21,861 bases of DNA from Phallusia fumigata (lineage: Eukaryota; Chordata; Ascidiacea; Phlebobranchia; Ascidiidae): contig QXVZ01026569.1 in assembly GCA_008931825.1 (NCBI GenBank), positions 1 to 21,861 of the forward strand, read 5' to 3'. Below are positions 1 through 21,861 of the stretch, in pieces; the stretch's first letter is position 1; each line of letters begins with the position of its first letter. A program made the translations under genes and the position numbers. Below the pieces are notes generated by a model. It worked only from the letters and a program-made list of their open reading frames with translations. It searched no databases and was not told the DNA's origin.

Positions 1-38
1 CATAGAAATTCGGCCTGCTTGAGAGTTTTGGAGCGACC

Positions 39-69
39 ATGAAAACCCCTTTGTTTTTCCTAATCGATG
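39..69 (+). CDS. KANK: Candidate first coding exon A (uncertain)
   Basis: The exon starting at 4861 begins with two bases of a split codon and has no in-frame ATG before the KN motif, so an upstream exon ending in phase 1 must exist. Here an ATG in good context (ACCATGA) opens ten codons, MKTPLFFLID, ending in one spare base before GTAAAA. The spare G plus GA makes a glycine codon, so the phase fits. A short leader of about ten residues is compatible with the 19 residues that already precede the KN core in the next exon. The intron would be about 4.8 kb. A phase match arises by chance often, and the true exon may lie outside the window. Confidence 0.25.
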
Positions 70-3000
70 GTAAAATGCGTATTTCCAATTAGAATTGTAA
101 CCCTTTGCTTTGGTCGTAATCGCGTCTGTGATGTCCTTAATCCAACAATTTCAGAAAAGTTTAGAAGCACTGCTCTAAATGATACCGGCTTTATTCTGCA
201 AGCTATTTCTTGCAAAACTGCCAATTGACTTTTGTTTTGTTACCAGGTGTTGATTGAAGTTAGCTTTGTTTATTGATATTTTGCATATCCACAACCTGAA
301 GGGTCGAATAATGTGCTTAATTAATCTATTATGGTCTTCGTTGGTTATTGCCTGATGTACAAAATTGTTTGGTGTGTTTTGTAGTTTCCATTTTCAGTAC
401 TTTTTCAACTTGCGATACATCTTATTAATCACAAACGCCCTTCAGGTTTTGAGTAGGGCAATCCACTATGCCAGAAGCTTGCGAAAACAATACGCCCTTT
501 GCATTAAAACACAGACCACTTCCAAATACTCTCAAGATTAGGCTTGCAACCTTTCAAGATAAGGCAATATACGTTCTTGGAAAATTTTCATTCCTAGACA
601 AAGCAATAATGTTAAAATCTCCGCGGTTCTGACGCTTTCCTAGACTTTTATCGCTCGTTACCATCGTTCGATTTCCTCGCAAACAATCTTCTCTGCCGAC
701 GTCAGGTAGACGTCGTATCGGCGGCATTAAGACGACACAAATGATTGACATCTCCCTATATAAGTTCATCCATTGCGGTGTTTGTCAAATTGAAGGTCAG
801 CTCTAGGTAAATAAATCGGTTTGTTCTGAGTGCGGATTAAAGGGACTTTTGACGACGGGTTATGCGTGTTTGTTGTTGGTTTATTAAAACTTCGGCCGCT
901 GTGGTTTTCTATACACCGGCCTGCGCCATGTTTTTTTAATTTGACTTGTCTGTTTTTCTGAAACAACTGCTTACAATTGTCTGCAGTTTTGGTCAGACTT
1001 TAAAATCAGTCGAAGATTAAAGTAAAAATTCCAAAAATCGACGTTTGGCCACCAATGGTTTATAGCATCGTAAATGGAACGAAGTGAGCCAACCTCCGAA
1101 AAAGGAATTTCATTGACTGAATTTTGATTTGTAATCTTCGATAAAGTAAGCATTTTCGCTGTGATGACAAAGGGTTTGACATTTGCACACATGGTGGTTT
1201 AAAATCTGGGCTTGGCCTCTAAAGTTTCCTTGAACAAGAAACTTGACCGTTATTACCTGGATCCCTCAAAGCTGGATAAATATCAATTTTGAAACCGAAA
1301 GCATCAAACCGGGCAAACTGTAATAAAGAAGTCAGACTCAAAAAGCATGCACAACACATTAAGGCGTTGCTTTGCCAATGACAACAGAATAAAACAGACA
1401 ACAAAACTTCACTGGCCGATTTTACCGTTAATCACAAAAAAATATATTTACGTGCACAATTCACGGTTTGAAATGATCTTAAAAATCAGATACATACAAG
1501 CATTTTTGTGTAAAACATGTACGCTTCCTGATGATGACAACAGCGTTTGTCCAAACGTAAAAATTCTCTACACACAAGTGGTGGCTTGTATCATTCTGAA
1601 AATATTTGTTACTGATAGTAATATCACATCAAACCCACTAACGTCCCATATCCCACAAGTTTTGATAATTGCCGTACACGTAGCGATGTAAAGGTAGCGT
1701 CCATCGATGACCGATCAAACACAATTATTTGGTGTGAGGTTAACAACGATCAAAGCGAAACCACACCATTGTAATCGTGTCCACTGTCCAGCTAATTGCC
1801 ACCAATTATCGAAACTAGTATTGATTTCTATTGCGCCGAACACGTTACGGAAAATTGCCATCATGTCCGTTCGCTCCCAACTAAGCCTCGTCCACGTTGA
1901 AATCAATAACACTGCGTGGATGTTTGTTGGCCTAATTGCAATACATACCTGTTGAAACGAGTTTACCGCAGGTTGGCTTTGCTTTATATTAAAGGTGCTT
2001 AACCTTTTGCGCCCATTCGACCACATCTTTTTCTTTTTAATTTTGTACGCCTCACAAACTTGTACCCAACTGTGTGGTAATATGTACACATTTGGCAGTT
2101 ACACATGTAATTATTTGATGTATAAATTATAATAGAGTCGACAGATGTAGCAGTTGTTAAGGATTTCTGATACATACAAGACACTTGTGAATTTGCATTG
2201 GTAACTATAGTTGCTGGAAGCAACAACTGTTCGTATTTTCTTATCACTGAGATACAGTGCGTCACCCATAATTCTGCAATGCGCCACAGTTTTATACCTT
2301 CATTCCTTCCTTAAACTTATAAGTCGGTCTGTTATTGCGTTCTGCATCTTTTAGTCGAACTGGCACATAGATGTATTTAGGCTTGTACCGATTTTGACAT
2401 TAACTTTATTATTATTTTGTGAAAAACTATTCCAAACCCCGCGTTTTTGTGGTTATCGGCTAGGAAAAATATTCAGTTTTGGACCTGGCCATTAATTTCA
2501 ATTCACACATGAGTAGAATTTGATTTTTGTGCCCTTGTGCTTAACACACACTTGTGAGGTCAAAGATCGATGCGTTTGTTGTTTACCATATTTGGACATA
2601 GTGTTTGAAAGTTTTGCTCAGCTGACATATTCCAACACCGTGTCCTATGCTTGGCCTGTACAGTAATAATCACTGTCGAACTTGACATAACCTTGACCCT
2701 TTGCGATGACCTTCGGGGTTACTTGTAGCTATTCATGGCTTGCACTGCAATAACAAAATGCCCAAAGTAGTCACAACGAAACGAGTCAAAAACTTTGACC
2801 TTTTCAGCTACGCAATTGTCCCATTATAGCAACTGGATACTGATGAGGAATTTCGGGAATGTGATTTTATTGGAAGTCGCTGTCGCGGATGATATTTCCG
2901 AAAGATTGCGTTTTGATGGATTTAACTCTGTGATATGATATCAAGTGCAAGCACGCTGCATAGCATTTAGAGCAAGCAAAACTTGTTTCGTGTCCTCATT

Positions 3001-4458
3001 TTTCATAGATACAGACACTGGTTAAGACGTTTTGTAAACCCAATCCTTAGAGGTTGTTTTGCAGTGTTTGGAAGGGATAGCAACTGTTTGAAATACCAAT
3101 TTCGGGAATTATGATTTATGTAGTAACTGTTTTTGAAAAACACATTTTTTTAACCAGATACGCGGGCACATTGGCTAAAGAACCAACAGTCTTGGTTAAA
3201 GGAATTGCGATGGTGGAAGCGTTTTAAAACATGGCATTTTAATAACTATCCAAATTCTACAAGGTCTGGTTTAAGAAACTTTGCATTTATTTGGTAAACC
3301 TATTTCATGTTTTTAAAAGAGCTGTTAACTTAATCTTTGCAATTCTGAAATTGGAAGTGAAGATCCCCTGAAATTTCGAACGACTGGAATTTGGTCGTGT
3401 TTACAACTAAACTTGCCGGTATGACGTAATCGCTACGACGGCGACGGTATGCGACCTATATTGGGCGAGTTTAAACAGGAAACTACTTGTTTTGCGCCTC
3501 ACCGGTTCCACGCATATCTTTTACGTTACACCTTGCTTTCATGATCATACCCTTGTTTCCGCTCTTGGAAATGGCGACTTTTCGACTTTTAAAGGGAAAC
3601 TACAGTAAAATTTTTTGGTAGAACTTGTTTGGTATGTAAGTGTAATTAGGTTAGCTTTCTTTGTTTCAAAATTACAGTATATGTCGCTTTTGGCGCTTTT
3701 CAAAGAAGAACCTTGGCAAAAATACACGATCAAACAGTTTAACACCAAACATCGTTTTTGGTATTTAAAGTAAAATTTATAACCGTAAAACCCAATAAAA
3801 GTTTGAAGCGATGGTAGATTTGTTTTCAGCGCTTTATTTTCCAAGGTGTGAGCCAACAAGTTGAAATACCAGATTTTGAGCGACTAAGATACAACTACAT
3901 CATCGCTCGTTTAGTGCTTATGTCTACATGTTCATGCAAACCCCAGCTAAACGATCATCATTTTACAAACGGATTGATCAGATAAGCGCCGAACGCGTAC
4001 AACGCTCATTATCAAAGTTACGCTTCAAGATGTCCTTTTTTCGTTGGCGTTGCGCTGCCCCATAACAATGCGGTCTCTGTGTGAGCACAGCGAAAAGTTT
4101 CCAATAGACTGCAATTGGTAAGGGAGCCATAAAGCGCGTAATTGCGATTTTTTTAACAATTCGGTTCCACCGTGAAATTTTCGGATTAATTTCAACGTTC
4201 ACTGCTTTCATGGTGACTTTAGTATTTGTTGCTGAACAGGGTGTGTTCAAAGCAAAAGTAATGTAGTGGCCAGGGTTAGAGCAAGTTGGTCTGTTACAGT
4301 TTAGGTCATTTAACTCAGGTACCACGTATACCGTGAATGTGAATTACAGAGGTAAAATAATTCTTGTGTAGATGTGTGATAATGTGTTTTATCAGGGAAA
4401 TTTGAGAAGTCTCGAATAATTTAACACTATCTTTTCTGACAGTCTAAAGTGTGTAGAT

Positions 4459-4504
4459 ATGCTAAGTATAGTTGGACTGCGAAAACTTGCGGGTCTTAAA
4501 AAAG
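4459..4504 (+). CDS. KANK: Candidate first coding exon B (alternative)
   Basis: This is a rival to the candidate at 39-69. An ATG opens fifteen codons, reading MLSIVGLRKLAGLKK, and leaves one G before GTTTGT, again giving a glycine codon with the first two bases of the 4861 exon. It is much closer, with an intron of 356 bases, but the donor is weaker than usual and the start context is only moderate (G at -3). No homology supports either leader. The two could also be alternative promoters, or both could be wrong. Confidence 0.2.
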
Positions 4505-4860
4505 GTTTGTTGATGTTTGTGAATTGTTGTTTTTCATCGTTCCTGTTTTGGGTGCGGCGTATGTAGTTAGGAATATGTGCACTATGGAACTCGGTGCTGG
4601 GGTGCGACTCCTTGTGTGGCTTTCACCGATTTGTATGTTATTTATCCTATAAAAGTAACATTTCAAGGCGGCAAATTAACTTATGCCTTAAACTAACTTA
4701 CCGCTCATACGCCGTTTGCGTTTCAAACCTTTAAGCACACCTGTTTTTTTGCGTAATGAAGATTTACTTGTGCATTTGTGGCAAAATCAGTTTTATTGGT
4801 GTCATTGATTCAACCGAAAATCTATCATTGCTCGTAACAACACTTCAAATTTCGTTGCAG

Positions 4861-21323
<16,463 letters not shown>

Positions 21324-21670
21324 CGTCCATCTGACGTTGCAACGCTCCGCTCCGCTCATTTGATGTAACATAGTTCCACTGCTGGCAGTAGAGAGCTTCT
21401 TCCATCAGAAGATTTTATTACTTTGCTCTTACCGACATGCAATTCGCTTTTTATCTGTACATTTGATGTTTTTTTCGCCCTTTGCTGCAAATAGTCTTGT
21501 TTTCATCACCGTAGATACAATATCGTGTTTATTACGTTTACTGACCTCCTGCGTAAATAGTGACTGCTCCATGGTGTCTGGGGATTCCCCAAAGCGCCAT
21601 CACCCTTTTTGGCTTCCTGCCTTTTTGTGCCAACTGTATTTTTTGCAATAAAAACTATACTATGGTGTAA
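21324..21670 (+). other. KANK: KANK 3' UTR (end estimated)
   Basis: About 330-350 bases of non-coding sequence lie between the TGA and the polyadenylation signal. The small open frame at 21463-21651 has no features. The end is estimated as shortly after the AATAAA, where a GT-rich stretch (TATGGTGTAATG) follows. Confidence 0.55.
21647..21652 (+). terminator. KANK: Polyadenylation signal AATAAA
   Basis: Canonical AATAAA lies 324 bases after the stop codon, with a GT-rich element within 20 bases downstream. It is the first canonical hexamer after the stop that I find. Confidence 0.7.
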
Positions 21671-21751
21671 TGCGACAAACCTCCTTCATCTACATTGTAG
21701 TAGCGTAGGTAAACGGCGGCATTTCAGTGGTGTCTTGAATGTCCACGAGAT

Positions 21752-21815
21752 AGGTGGGTGGCTGAGTAACCCGCCTTGGACTTTCGAGGTCTTTGGTTCA
21801 AATTCTAGCTGTGCT
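21752..21815 (+). mobile_element. tRNA-derived SINE-like sequence
   Basis: TGGCTGAGTAA (21759-21769) matches a tRNA A box and GGTTCAAATTC (21795-21805) matches a B box, about 26 bases apart edge to edge, as in RNA polymerase III genes. The implied T stem and acceptor stem pair poorly, so this is a tRNA-derived SINE or decayed pseudogene just past the KANK poly(A) site, not a functional tRNA. The SINE family is unknown to me. Confidence 0.5.
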
Positions 21816-21861
21816 TGAACCAGCGACCTCAAGAGGTTTGTTTAAACACTGAAGTTTCAAT

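Larger units (their letters stand above)
1..4860. other. 5' region without a convincing gene
   Basis: This stretch is AT-rich, with frequent stops in all frames. The few open frames of 60-125 codons on either strand (for example 1347-1691 +, 1715-2089 -, 3978-4325 -) have no recognisable domain, no biased composition and no consistent splice context. It is most simply read as 5' flank or the first intron of the KANK gene. The last bases (a pyrimidine-leaning run ending TTGCAG at 4860) form the acceptor of the KN-motif exon. I see no clear promoter element. Confidence 0.6.

Overview
This is an intron-rich, AT-rich animal nuclear sequence. It holds one recognisable protein-coding gene on the + strand, a KANK-family gene (KN motif and ankyrin repeat domain protein, a cortical talin/liprin/kinesin scaffold). 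A chain of 18 exons from 4861 to 21323 can be read by eye with AG/GT boundaries and compatible phases. Leaving out one duplicated exon pair, it encodes 1222 residues plus a short unseen or uncertain N-terminus. The domain order is that of the family: KN motif, basic/Ser-rich linker, coiled coil with the family signature EEQVKTIPVLQVKISVLQ, long disordered Ser/Thr-rich middle, SIM(R/K)K box, acidic Ser/Glu stretch, helical cap, five ankyrin repeats, short basic tail and stop. A polyadenylation signal lies at 21647.

The exon count, modest introns, AT-rich introns and an unmerged pair of allele-like sequences suggest an invertebrate deuterostome. A highly heterozygous ascidian such as Ciona is my best guess, but this is inference and the species cannot be fixed from the window.

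Layout: 1-4860 has no convincing gene, only two rival candidates for a tiny first coding exon (39-69 and 4459-4504). 4861-4983 is the KN-motif exon. 5964-8001 is a duplicated block of about 1 kb, split by a single N at 6987, carrying exons 3 and 4 twice. 7779-12502 is the largest intron, in which I see no gene. 12503-14468 encodes the linker, coiled coil and first half of the disordered region. 14787-15623 is the largest exon, Thr/Cys-rich with degenerate repeats. 16871-17974 encodes the second conserved helical stretch, the SIM box and the acidic region. 18260-21323 encodes the ankyrin domain and tail. 21324 to about 21670 is the 3' UTR, followed by a tRNA-derived SINE-like sequence.

I found no prokaryotic-type system, CRISPR array, or autonomous transposon. 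The points most worth a second look are the duplicated block at the N (almost certainly two haplotypes laid end to end, and the two exon pairs cannot be spliced together in frame), the degenerate repeats of the big disordered exon, a cluster of perfect TGACGTCA palindromes inside the gene, a triple NAG acceptor near the C-terminus, and small direct repeats around the ankyrin exons.
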